Of a DNA stretch of 64,000 bases, positions 36,672-44,995 are shown one piece after another. The number at the start of each line of letters is the position of its first letter. The stretch's first letter is position 1. A program made the translations under genes and the position numbers. Below the pieces are notes generated by a model. That model worked only from the letters and a program-made list of their open reading frames with translations, was not told the DNA's origin and ran no database searches. This stretch comes from Myxococcales bacterium (lineage in GTDB: Bacteria; Myxococcota_A; Bradymonadia; REDH01): assembly GCA_020633625.1 (NCBI GenBank), contig JACKDJ010000018.1:1-64000 (forward strand), given 5' to 3'.

Positions 36672-37640
36672 TCAGCCCCTCAGATACGCCAGGTTCGCGG
36701 CGAGACGCTCCGCGACGGGCGGCGACGTGACCGGGACGAAGTCTCGCCCGGTGATCATCTCGTACAGCCGAATGTATCGAGCCGAGAGCTCGACGACGAG
36801 CTCGGGCGGAGCCTCGGGGAGCGTCGGGTCGTTGTACGGGTCGCAGTTGTCGACGAACCAGAGGCGAAGGAACTCCTTGTCGATGTTCTCCGGCTCCGCT
36901 CCCGCCGCGAACCGCTCCGCGTAGGTGGCGGCGATCCAGTACCGGCTCGAGTCCGGCGTGTGGATCTCGTCGACGACCATGAGCTCACCTTCGGCGTCCC
37001 AGGCGAGCTCGTACTTCGTGTCGACGAGGATCAGCCCGTTCTTCGCCGCGTGCTCGCGGCCGCGCTCGAACAGCGCCAGCACGAGCTCTTCCATCCGCGT
37101 CCAGTCGGCGCGCGACACGACGCCGCGGTCGACGAGCGCCTCGCCCGACGTGAGCTCGTCGTGCGCGTCGTCCTTTGTGGTGGGAGTGACAATCGCTCGC
37201 TCGAGCGCCTGGTTCTTCACGAGGCCGTCGGGAAGCGTGTGGCCGCAGTAGTCGCGGACGCCGGCGGCGTAGTTCTTCCAGATGCTCGTGCTCGTCGATC
37301 CCGTCAGGTAGCTGCGGACGACGAACTCGACCGGGACGACGCGCCCCTTGCGGCCGACGGTGACGTTCGGGTCGGGGCTCGAGATCACGTGATTCGGCGC
37401 GATGTCACGTGTCGCATCGAACCAGAAGGAGCTCACCTGGTTGAGGACCTGGCCCTTGAAAGGGATCGACGCGAGCACACGGTCGAATGCGCTCTGCCGG
37501 TCGGTGGTGACCAGCACGAGTCGGTCGCCGAGGTCGAACGTGTCGCGCACCTTGCCGCGTCGGTATCCGGGGAGCCCGAGCTGTGCCGCATCTTCGAGGC
37601 AAGTGTCGAGATTGGCGCGGATGAGGTCTCGGTCGATCAT
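36672..37640 (-). CDS. purC: phosphoribosylaminoimidazole-succinocarboxamide synthase
   Basis: SAICAR synthase of the purine pathway, joining CAIR and aspartate with ATP. The 322-residue protein shows the family signature blocks YRRGKVRDTFDLGDRLVLVTTDRQSAFD, PFKGQVLNQVSSFWF and VVPVEFVVRSYLTGS, plus IVDTKYE and VDEIHTPDSSRYW later. Length fits the long bacterial/yeast-type PurC. ATG 37640 starts a normal N-terminus; the frame upstream is a shadow. A 9-bp inverted repeat lies in its leader. The hydrolase lipoprotein gene begins three bases after its stop. Confidence 0.96.
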   Translation of the reverse strand: MIDRDLIRANLDTCLEDAAQLGLPGYRRGKVRDTFDLGDRLVLVTTDRQSAFDRVLASIPFKGQVLNQVSSFWFDATRDIAPNHVISSPDPNVTVGRKGRVVPVEFVVRSYLTGSTSTSIWKNYAAGVRDYCGHTLPDGLVKNQALERAIVTPTTKDDAHDELTSGEALVDRGVVSRADWTRMEELVLALFERGREHAAKNGLILVDTKYELAWDAEGELMVVDEIHTPDSSRYWIAATYAERFAAGAEPENIDKEFLRLWFVDNCDPYNDPTLPEAPPELVVELSARYIRLYEMITGRDFVPVTSPPVAERLAANLAYLRG

Positions 37641-37673
37641 TGCGGCGCTCGGCGAAGGGGAGCGGTGGGCATC

Positions 37674-37701
37674 GGGCGAGCGCACGTATAGACGCTCGCC
37701 C
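37674..37701 (-). promoter_or_regulatory. inverted repeat in purC leader
   Basis: GGGCGAGCG (37674-37682) and CGCTCGCCC (37693-37701) are perfectly complementary around a ten-base AT-containing loop. The element lies 34-61 bases upstream of the purC ATG. It could be an operator or an RNA hairpin in the leader; there is no T-run on either strand. It also lies in the divergent region toward the barrel gene at 37840. Confidence 0.4.
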
Positions 37702-37839
37702 AGAGGAATTCGACCCCGCCGCGACGCCATCGGTTGTCTGCACCCCGGTGGTCTGGCGTCGACTTCCGAGCGTTTGGGGTGTAGCGACGGAGTACGTCGA
37801 CCACGCGCCGGCGCCAGCCCTCCACCCTCGGCATGTGTC

Positions 37840-38685
37840 ATGAGCAACTTCCCCCGCGGACTCTGCGCAACCGCCCTTGCCCTCGCGGCCGCCGCCATGG
37901 CGGCTCCGACCGAAGCGCGCGCCGACGACACGGCGAGCTACGACGGCGCACCCCTCGTCTATCAGCGCCGAGCCGGCGACGAGGCAGGCGCAGTCGCCGT
38001 CGCTGCAGAGGTGGCCGCCGGCACCCGCGAGACGCGGCGACTGGGCCCAGAGGGTGTCGAGCTCGGGGCCCGCGCCCGCTACCAGCCCGTGTCCCGCCTG
38101 GCGCTCGAGGCGTGGGGCGCGCACACCTTCGAGGGAGAACACACCGCGCTCTCGCTCGAGGCCATCGGCGGCGCGCTCCGGCAGGAGTCGAACGCGATCG
38201 ACCTCGATCTCGGCCTTGGCTACCTCTACGACTTCGAAGCGACGCACGTGATTCGCGGTCGTGTCGCGATTGGACGCGCATTCGACGCCGTCCACACCGA
38301 GGCGACGGCGCTGCTGGAGCTGCCGCTCGGAGAGGGCGAGGAAGAGGAGCTCGAGCTGGCAGAGGGTGCAGACGAGGAACGCGACACGATCGATGTCGTC
38401 GTCGCGGTCGCCGCGTCCTATACGCTCTCGCCGATGTTCGACGTCGGAGTGGAGCTCGCGGCAGAGGACCTCGAGGGGCTGTTCGACGAGGAGGAGGCCG
38501 AGGGCGGCGCTCGGTTCCTGCTGGGCCCGACGGTCGCGGCCCGGCTTACGCAGGGCCTGTTCGCCAAGGCCAACCTGGCCGCGGTCCGCTCCGCGGCCGG
38601 AAACCAAACACTCGCCGCCGGCGAAGCCGCGCCCTCGGCGTGGGGGATGATGACACGCGTCGTCGTCGGCTGGAACCTGCGATAG
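37840..38685 (+). CDS. predicted outer-membrane beta-barrel protein
   Basis: A 281-residue protein with a signal peptide (residues 1-27, ending ARA) and alternating strands typical of a barrel (GARARYQPVSRLALEAWGAHTF, GYLYDFEATHVIRGRVAIG, ending RVVVGWNLR). The last residue is Arg rather than the usual aromatic. A Glu-rich loop (EEEELELAEG) stands out near residues 165-178. No named family is recognised. ATG 37840 is chosen as the start of the signal peptide. It precedes the copper monooxygenase lipoprotein by 79 bp and may be coexpressed with it. Confidence 0.75.
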   Translation: MSNFPRGLCATALALAAAAMAAPTEARADDTASYDGAPLVYQRRAGDEAGAVAVAAEVAAGTRETRRLGPEGVELGARARYQPVSRLALEAWGAHTFEGEHTALSLEAIGGALRQESNAIDLDLGLGYLYDFEATHVIRGRVAIGRAFDAVHTEATALLELPLGEGEEEELELAEGADEERDTIDVVVAVAASYTLSPMFDVGVELAAEDLEGLFDEEEAEGGARFLLGPTVAARLTQGLFAKANLAAVRSAAGNQTLAAGEAAPSAWGMMTRVVVGWNLR

Positions 38686-38764
38686 CGATGTCGGGCGCGC
38701 CGCGGGTGGCTCCCAAGCGCTTCGCGCGCTACACTGACGCTGGCCAGACCAGACGGGTTCGAAC

Positions 38765-40567
38765 ATGACGCCAGCGCCAGCGCGAAGTGCCCTCAGCGGC
38801 TCAGCCCCCAGCGGCTCAGCTGACACCGACTCAGCCCACCGGCGCACGGCGCACAGAGGCTCAGCCCCCCGGCGCGCGGCGGGCGTCTTCGCCGCTTCGG
38901 TGACCCTTGTCGCCTGGGGTTGCGGCACTGACACAGCGTCGCCGGCAGCCGACCTCGACGCCAGCGAGATCGCGACTGACGGGGGGAACGCCGGCGACCC
39001 GGACGCGTCCAGCGACGACGCGCCCACCGTCGGCGCGCCGACGTACCACGGGGGCATTCGAGCGCTGATCGAGCAGGAGTGCGTGTCCTGCCACACAACG
39101 GGCGGCGCCGCGCCGTTCCCGCTCGAGACCTGGGCCGACGTCGAGCCCCTGCGCGGCGCGCTCGTCGCCGTCGTCTCCAGCGGCTCCATGCCGCCGTGGA
39201 CGCCCGCGACCGACTGCCGCGACATCGACGACGATCGCGCGCTCGACGCGGACGAGATCGCCCTGTTCACGGCCTGGCGCGACGCGGGATTCCCGGAGGG
39301 AGACCCGGCAGACTACGTCCCACCCGCTCCTCGTGGCGGGCGCGCGCTCGGAGAGCCCGACCTCGTCCTGGCGCCGACCGAAGCGTACACGCCGAACACG
39401 GCGCTCCCCGACGACTACCGCTGCCTGCTGCTCGACCACACCTTCGACGAGCAGACGTTCTTCGTCGCGTCGGACGTCATCCCCGGCGAGCGCCGCGTGG
39501 TCCACCACGTCCTCTTCTACGTCGTGCCTCCCGACGACGTTGCCGCCGTGGAGCGGCGCGACGCCGCCGACGCCGGACCGGGCTACACCTGCTTCGGCGG
39601 CACCGGTGGCAGCGGCGGCCCCATCGCCGGATGGGTCCCCGGCATGGTCGCGTCGCAGTACCCCGAGGGGGCTGCCGTCGTGATCGAGCCCGGATCGCGC
39701 GTCGTGATGCAGGTTCACTACAACACGCTGGCGCTGGAATCAGCAGAGGAGCCCCCGGCTGACACCACTCGGCTCGCGCTGTGGCTCCTGCCGGCCGGCC
39801 AACTCCCGACCTCCCGCGTCGACATCCTTGGCGTGCCGCAGTCCGACTTCCTGCTGCCGGCCGGCGAGCCTCGGGTCGAGGTCACCCGCGAGTTCACCAT
39901 CCCGTGGTTCGCAGAGGTCATCGGCGTCGCGCCGCACATGCACACGCTCGGCACCGAGATCCGCGGGCGCGTCGACCACCGAACCGGCGACTCGTCATGT
40001 TTGGTCGACATCCCCGCTTGGGACTTCAACTGGCAGCAGTTCTACCGCTTCACACCAGACGCGGTCGCGCAGGTCCGGCCGGGCGACAAGTTCCAGCTCG
40101 AGTGCGTCTACGACAACAGCGCGGAGCATCAGCCCATCGTCAACGGCCGTCAGCTCGACCCCCGCGACGTCCGTTGGGGCGAGGGCACACTCGACGAGAT
40201 GTGCCTCATGTACCTGATCGTGCGCACGCCCTTCGCCGTCGACGACGGGACGCTGTGTGGCGCGTACGACCGCTGCTACCGCGGCTGCGACGGCGGCGAC
40301 GCGGACTGCTTCCTCGGCTGCCTCCCCTCGTCCGGCGAGGAGTGCGCGAGCTGCGTGCTCGATGCATACAACACGTGCGTCGCACGGGAGTGCCCTCGAC
40401 CCGGGCTCGCGCTGCTCGACTGCCTGCGCGACTGTGACGAAGACACGACGAGCTGTCTCGCCGGCGAGTGCCACGACGCGCTCGACGATGTGTACGCCTG
40501 CATCGACCCGATCGCGCGCGCCGGCGACTGCAACGCGGAGCTCGCCGCGTGCGAGCTCGAGTACTGA
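38765..40567 (+). CDS. cytochrome c / copper type II monooxygenase fusion lipoprotein
   Basis: A 600-residue lipoprotein related to copper ascorbate-dependent monooxygenases (PHM/DBH fold). Order: long Ser/Arg-rich N-region, lipobox near Cys53, acidic linker (63-85), a small heme domain with CVSCH at 106-110, and two copper domains (about 205-490). Copper ligands of the family are all present: His247-His248 (VVHHVLFY), His318 (MQVHY), His391 and His393 (APHMHTLG) and Met479 (DEMCLMY). The tail (500-600) holds about 18 cysteines. The heme domain may deliver electrons in place of ascorbate (inference). Its substrate is unknown. The next gene overlaps its end by 19 bp. Confidence 0.88.
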   Translation: MTPAPARSALSGSAPSGSADTDSAHRRTAHRGSAPRRAAGVFAASVTLVAWGCGTDTASPAADLDASEIATDGGNAGDPDASSDDAPTVGAPTYHGGIRALIEQECVSCHTTGGAAPFPLETWADVEPLRGALVAVVSSGSMPPWTPATDCRDIDDDRALDADEIALFTAWRDAGFPEGDPADYVPPAPRGGRALGEPDLVLAPTEAYTPNTALPDDYRCLLLDHTFDEQTFFVASDVIPGERRVVHHVLFYVVPPDDVAAVERRDAADAGPGYTCFGGTGGSGGPIAGWVPGMVASQYPEGAAVVIEPGSRVVMQVHYNTLALESAEEPPADTTRLALWLLPAGQLPTSRVDILGVPQSDFLLPAGEPRVEVTREFTIPWFAEVIGVAPHMHTLGTEIRGRVDHRTGDSSCLVDIPAWDFNWQQFYRFTPDAVAQVRPGDKFQLECVYDNSAEHQPIVNGRQLDPRDVRWGEGTLDEMCLMYLIVRTPFAVDDGTLCGAYDRCYRGCDGGDADCFLGCLPSSGEECASCVLDAYNTCVARECPRPGLALLDCLRDCDEDTTSCLAGECHDALDDVYACIDPIARAGDCNAELAACELEY

Positions 40568-41874
40568 CGGCGCGGGGCGCAGCCGCGCGCCTCGCCCTCT
40601 GCTTCGCCACCGGAGCGCCCGCCGCAGCGGCGGCACACGGGCCCGCCCCGTCCGCGCTCGAGGTGCTCTCGTTGCGGTCGGACGGCAGTCCCGGGATCGT
40701 TCGAACGAGCGTCGGGCTCGCCCTGCCCGCGGACCCGGGCCGGTGGAGCTATGGCTGCCCTTCGGCCCACGGGGGCGTCGCCGCCGCGCTCGCGGCCTCG
40801 ACGCCCGACGGCGGCCGCGTCGCAGCGCTCGGCGGTGGGCGCGCCTACGTCTCCGACGACGGCGGCTGTAGCTTCGCCGAGGTCGAGCTCGCTGGCCGCT
40901 CCGCGCGCTCGGTGTTCGGCGCCGCCGGGCGGCTGTGGGTGGTCGCCACCGCGCCCCTGGATGCGGCGCTGCTCGAGCTGCTCCCCTCGGGGGCGGCGTC
41001 GGTCGCCGCGCTCTGGAGCCGCGACGCGACCGGCACAAACGTGTTCACGCCCGACAGCGTCGCCGCACCCGGCGGCGGCGACGTCCTCGTCGTCGCAGGA
41101 GCGCGACGGGACGCCGCGCTCCTTTGGGCGCCGCTCTCGACGCCCGGCGACGCGCTCGCGTTCGATCCCGTCGCGCCCCTCCCGGCCACCGCCACGAGCG
41201 CAACACCACCGGAACACCTCTCTCTGCGCACGTCCGCCGTGAGTGCCGACTACTGGGTAGTGGTCACGGTGGCTGGGGAGCAGTCGCTCTGGGCGGTCGC
41301 GGACGGATCAGTGCGCGAGACCGGCATCACCGCAGAGGTGATCCTCGGGCCGGTCCGGGCCGACGACCGCTGGCTCGCGGCGGCCGACGGTGAGTGGTTG
41401 CAGATCGCACTCGACGGCAGCGCGGCGCCACTCGGCTCGACGAGCGCTGCGTGCCTCGACGAGGTCGGCGGTGGACTGTTCGCGTGCCAGATCGACCGCC
41501 TGATGCGACTCTCGGCCGCGGGCGCCGACGTGGCTGCGACGGCGGTGTTCGCGATGGACCAGCTCGATCCCCCCGACGCGAGCTGCGTTCCCGATGGCGT
41601 CGACGGGGAGCTGTGCCGCGCTGAGTGGCTGCACTTTGGCGTGGAGGCCGGCGCGATCGATCTCGCCGGCGACGCCGGGGTGGCGGGATCGCCGGGCGAC
41701 GTGGGCACGGCTCCAGCCCCCCGATCCGGGAGCGGCTGCTGCGGAGCCCCGGCCGGAGGCGCACCGAGGTGGTGGCAGGCCACAGTCGCGTTGCTGCTCA
41801 CAGTGCGACTGCGCCCACCACGCGTGCGGAGACGACCGGCCGCTTGCGGTCGGCCCGCTGAGCACCGAAGGTAG
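40549..41874 (+). CDS. secreted protein with MYXO-CTERM-like anchor
   Basis: A 441-residue protein with an N-terminal signal (about 1-28) starting at GTG 40549, 19 bp inside the preceding gene. The body looks like a beta-propeller (repeated strands such as RVAALGGGRAYVSDDGGCSF and GRLWVVATAPLDAAL, resembling sialidase-type photosystem-stability repeats). It ends with the tripartite sorting signal of Myxococcota: GCC, a short hydrophobic helix (WWQATVALLLTVRL) and an Arg-rich tail. It is probably a surface or secreted partner of the copper monooxygenase. Function is otherwise unknown. Confidence 0.75.
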   Translation: MRARVLTARGAAARLALCFATGAPAAAAAHGPAPSALEVLSLRSDGSPGIVRTSVGLALPADPGRWSYGCPSAHGGVAAALAASTPDGGRVAALGGGRAYVSDDGGCSFAEVELAGRSARSVFGAAGRLWVVATAPLDAALLELLPSGAASVAALWSRDATGTNVFTPDSVAAPGGGDVLVVAGARRDAALLWAPLSTPGDALAFDPVAPLPATATSATPPEHLSLRTSAVSADYWVVVTVAGEQSLWAVADGSVRETGITAEVILGPVRADDRWLAAADGEWLQIALDGSAAPLGSTSAACLDEVGGGLFACQIDRLMRLSAAGADVAATAVFAMDQLDPPDASCVPDGVDGELCRAEWLHFGVEAGAIDLAGDAGVAGSPGDVGTAPAPRSGSGCCGAPAGGAPRWWQATVALLLTVRLRPPRVRRRPAACGRPAEHRR

Positions 41875-41900
41875 CACCGCGTTCGAGCGTGCGAGTCCGC

Positions 41901-41916
41901 GATGCGGCGCCGCATC
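41901..41916. promoter_or_regulatory. 16-bp perfect palindrome upstream of glgC
   Basis: GATGCGGC-GCCGCATC is a perfect inverted repeat with no spacer, 62 bp before the glgC ATG and 27 bp after the MYXO-CTERM gene stop. It is a candidate operator for glycogen synthesis genes; an RNA stem of six bases with a four-base loop could also end the upstream transcript. Confidence 0.4.
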
Positions 41917-41977
41917 TCTGGAGTGGCGAGGTTCTTGCTCTGCTCTTCCCCGCTCCGCCCCCCTGCCCAGGCACAAG

Positions 41978-43435
41978 ATGCGCTCGTCTACCGTAGTGAT
42001 GGTCATGGCCGGCGGCCGCGGCTCCCGTCTGGCTCCGCTCACGTGCCACCGTGCGAAGCCGGCGGTCCCGATCGGGGGGCGCTATCGGATCATCGACTTC
42101 GTCCTCTCGAACGTCGTGAACTCGGGCTACGATCGCATCTACGTGCTGACGCAGTACATGGCGAGCAGCCTCATCCACCACCTCTCGCGCGTGTGGACGA
42201 TCAGCGGACCGACGCAGGGCTTCATCGAGGTGGTCCCCGCCCAGATGCGCCTCGGCGCGGACTGGTACCGCGGCACGGCCGACAGCGTGTACCAGAACCT
42301 GAATCTCATCGCCGACCACCGCGCCGAGAACGTCGCGATCTTCGGCGGCGACCACGTCTACATCATGGACATCGCTCGGATGGAGGCGTTCCACCGCGAC
42401 TCCGAGGCCGAGCTCACGATCGCTGCGGTCCCTGTCCCCGCCTCCGAGGCGTCGCAGTTCGGCGTCCTCGAGGTCGACTCGAGCGGGCGAGTGCTCGGGT
42501 TCCAGGAGAAGTCGGAGACACCGCGCGAGCTGCCGGGTCGGCCCGGGTGGTGTCTCGCCAGCATGGGGAACTACTTCTTCCAAACCAACGTCCTCATCGA
42601 CCGCCTGAACGCCGACGCCGCGCGCGACGACTCCAGCCACGACTTCGGCAAGGACGTCATCCCCGCGATGGTCTGGGAAGGGCGGCGCGTGTTTGCATAT
42701 GACTTCGGCGAGAACCGCGTCCCGGGACAGGACCCGAACCGCCCGCCGTACTGGCGCGACGTCGGCACCATCGACAGCTACTTCGCGGTCAACATGGACA
42801 TGCGCGACCAGCTCCCGCCCGTCGACATGTACAACCGCGCGTGGCCGCTACGCACCGCGCGACGCAACTACCCGCCCGCGCGCTTCAACTCCACCGCCCG
42901 CGGCGCCGTCGAGATCGTCGACACGCAGGTGTGCGAGGGCTCCATCGTCTCGGGTGCGAGCCTGCACTCCGTCTCGCTTGGCTACGACTGTATGGTTCAC
43001 GACGGCGCGGCGCTCGCCGAGTGTGTGATCCTCAGCGGCTGCAACGTCGGGGCCGGCGCGCGCCTCCGACGCGTCCTCCTCGACAAGAACTGCAGCGTCG
43101 AGCCCGGCGCCGTCATCGGGCTCGACCCCGACGCCGACCGCGCACGGTTCCCGTTCGTCAGCGACGACGGGATCGTCGTCCTTCCCAAGGGAACACACGT
43201 CCCCCGCCGCGGTCCCGTCGAGCTCGCCGGCGACATCGCCGCGCTCGTCAGCCAGGATCCCGTCAGCCAGTCCATGCTGTCGGGCCGGGTCGAGGCGTTC
43301 GTCGCCGGACAGCGCGGCCGACACAGCTTCGAGTCCGTCGGCCCCCGATTCGAGCGCTTTCGGCGCCTCCCCGAGGCGACCGGCGACAACCCGACGCCCG
43401 ACTCGCGCGGCCCGTGGAAGCTCTGGACCGCTTGA
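41978..43435 (+). CDS. glgC: glucose-1-phosphate adenylyltransferase
   Basis: Makes ADP-glucose for glycogen synthesis. The 485-residue protein has the nucleotidyltransferase signature GGRGSRLAPLT followed by RAKPAVPIGGRYRIIDFVLSN (11-42), the substrate site FGGDHVY and VPASEASQFGV, and the C-terminal left-handed beta-helix (about 300-400). The C-terminus is about 60 residues longer than the usual 420, ending in a polar region of unknown role. ATG 41978 is the first start after the preceding gene and matches the family N-terminus. glgA follows with a four-base overlap. Confidence 0.95.
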   Translation: MRSSTVVMVMAGGRGSRLAPLTCHRAKPAVPIGGRYRIIDFVLSNVVNSGYDRIYVLTQYMASSLIHHLSRVWTISGPTQGFIEVVPAQMRLGADWYRGTADSVYQNLNLIADHRAENVAIFGGDHVYIMDIARMEAFHRDSEAELTIAAVPVPASEASQFGVLEVDSSGRVLGFQEKSETPRELPGRPGWCLASMGNYFFQTNVLIDRLNADAARDDSSHDFGKDVIPAMVWEGRRVFAYDFGENRVPGQDPNRPPYWRDVGTIDSYFAVNMDMRDQLPPVDMYNRAWPLRTARRNYPPARFNSTARGAVEIVDTQVCEGSIVSGASLHSVSLGYDCMVHDGAALAECVILSGCNVGAGARLRRVLLDKNCSVEPGAVIGLDPDADRARFPFVSDDGIVVLPKGTHVPRRGPVELAGDIAALVSQDPVSQSMLSGRVEAFVAGQRGRHSFESVGPRFERFRRLPEATGDNPTPDSRGPWKLWTA

Positions 43436-44949
43436 CCGCCGTCGCCCCGCTCAAGGTCCTCTTCGTCTCTGCCGAAGCCGCGCCCTGGTGCGGAACCGGC
43501 GGGCTCGGTGACGTCGTCGGCGCCCTGCCCGACGCGCTCGTCTCTGCCGGCGCCACCCCCGTCGAGGTCGCCGTCGTCTGCCCGCTGTACCGTGACGTGC
43601 GGCGACGCGCGGCGGCCCGCGGGGCGCGATTCCAGCACGTGACGGACCTCCCGGCGGGGCCTGGCGCGATCCCTGCCACGCGCGTCGTCCGCGTCGAAGG
43701 CGCCAGCACGAACGTGCAGTTCTGCTTCGTCGATTGTCCACCGCTGTATGACCGCGAGGGGCTCTACGACGACCCGCGCGGGTGGACACACGGCGACAAC
43801 GTCGAGCGGTTCGCCACGCTCTGCTTCGCCGCCCTCGCCGCCAGCCCAGGCTTGCTCGGCGGCGCTCCAGACGTCGTCCACGCGCACGATTGGCACGCGG
43901 CGCTCGCGATCGCCTACGCGCGCCGCCAGCTCGCCGCGGACTTCGCCGCCGCCGCGACCGTGCTCACCATCCACAACGGTGGATACCAAGGCGAGTTCGA
44001 TCCCGCGGTCGCTCCTCGCGTCGGGCTGGAGTGGGGAGACGTCGTCTTCTCCCGCTTCGAACACTTCGGACGGTTGAACCTGCTCAAGGGCGGCATCGCC
44101 CTCGCTGACGCCATCACCACCGTCAGCCCCACGCATGCGCAGGAGCTCCAACGCGACGAGCTCGGCCACGGCCTCGCGCCGCATATGCGCTTCCACAGCG
44201 CGCGACTCTCCGGGATCGTCAACGGCATCGACACCCACGCGTGGGACCCCGCGCACGACCCCGCGATCGCCGCGCGATACGACCGACCAGACGCTGCGGG
44301 CAAACGGGAGTGCCGCGCCGCGCTCGCCAACGAGCTTGGGCTCGACGTCGAAGACCAAACACCCGTGATCGGGGTGGTGGCTCGCCTCGCCGAACAGAAG
44401 GGACTGGACGTACTCGCAGACGCCATCGGCGCCGCGGTCGACCGAGGCGCGCGCGTCGCGCTCCTCGGTGCCGGCGACCCATGGCTCGCAGCTCGATGGC
44501 GGGCGCTCGCAGCGGCGAGTCCCGGGCGAATCGCCGTGCGGATCGGATTCGACCTCGGGCTCGCCCACCGCATCGAGGCTGGCGCCGACATGTTCGCGAT
44601 GCCGTCGCGGTACGAGCCTTGCGGGCTCAACCAGCTCTACTCCATGCGCTACGGCACGGTCCCGATCGTCCACGGCGTCGGAGGGCTGGCAGACACGGTC
44701 GTCGACGAGGGCGAGGGCGCGCACGCGACTGGTTTCGTGTTCCGTCCGCTGGGCGTCGAGACCCTCGGCGCGGCGCTCGCGCGCGCGCTGGATGTGTACC
44801 GCGACCGACCCGCACGATGGCTCGAGCTCGCCGCAAACGGAATGGCGCGGGACTCGTCGTGGGCGCCCGGCGCCTCGGCATATCTGGACGTCTACGCCAC
44901 GGCTCGTGCCCGTGCCCGCACGCTTCCGGCCCAGCCGCTCGCAGGGTAG
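43432..44949 (+). CDS. glgA: glycogen synthase (GT5)
   Basis: ADP-glucose-dependent glycogen synthase. TTG 43432 overlaps the glgC stop (TTGA), and the family N-terminus LKVLFVSAEAAP begins six residues later; GTG 43414 is an alternative. The 505-residue protein has the TGGLGDVVGALP motif, HDWHA, NGIDTHAWDP, ARLAEQKGLDVLADAI and SRYEPCGLNQLYSMRYG with the catalytic Glu and Cys region. Unusually, the Lys of the KTGG motif that contacts ADP-glucose is Gly here (WCGTGGLG). glgB and glgP are not in the window. Confidence 0.93.
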   Translation: MTAVAPLKVLFVSAEAAPWCGTGGLGDVVGALPDALVSAGATPVEVAVVCPLYRDVRRRAAARGARFQHVTDLPAGPGAIPATRVVRVEGASTNVQFCFVDCPPLYDREGLYDDPRGWTHGDNVERFATLCFAALAASPGLLGGAPDVVHAHDWHAALAIAYARRQLAADFAAAATVLTIHNGGYQGEFDPAVAPRVGLEWGDVVFSRFEHFGRLNLLKGGIALADAITTVSPTHAQELQRDELGHGLAPHMRFHSARLSGIVNGIDTHAWDPAHDPAIAARYDRPDAAGKRECRAALANELGLDVEDQTPVIGVVARLAEQKGLDVLADAIGAAVDRGARVALLGAGDPWLAARWRALAAASPGRIAVRIGFDLGLAHRIEAGADMFAMPSRYEPCGLNQLYSMRYGTVPIVHGVGGLADTVVDEGEGAHATGFVFRPLGVETLGAALARALDVYRDRPARWLELAANGMARDSSWAPGASAYLDVYATARARARTLPAQPLAG

Positions 44950-44995
44950 GCTCCCGGGGGTCCCGACCTCGCAGCTATAGACGCCTAGCCTCTCG

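Noticed and set aside
34498..36924. An 808-codon open frame on the plus strand opposite the hydrolase lipoprotein
   Set aside because: Runs across three minus-strand genes and their gaps, has a composition typical of antisense frames and no motif.
42997..44724. A 575-codon minus-strand frame opposite glgC/glgA
   Set aside because: Antisense to two recognised enzymes and without family signatures.
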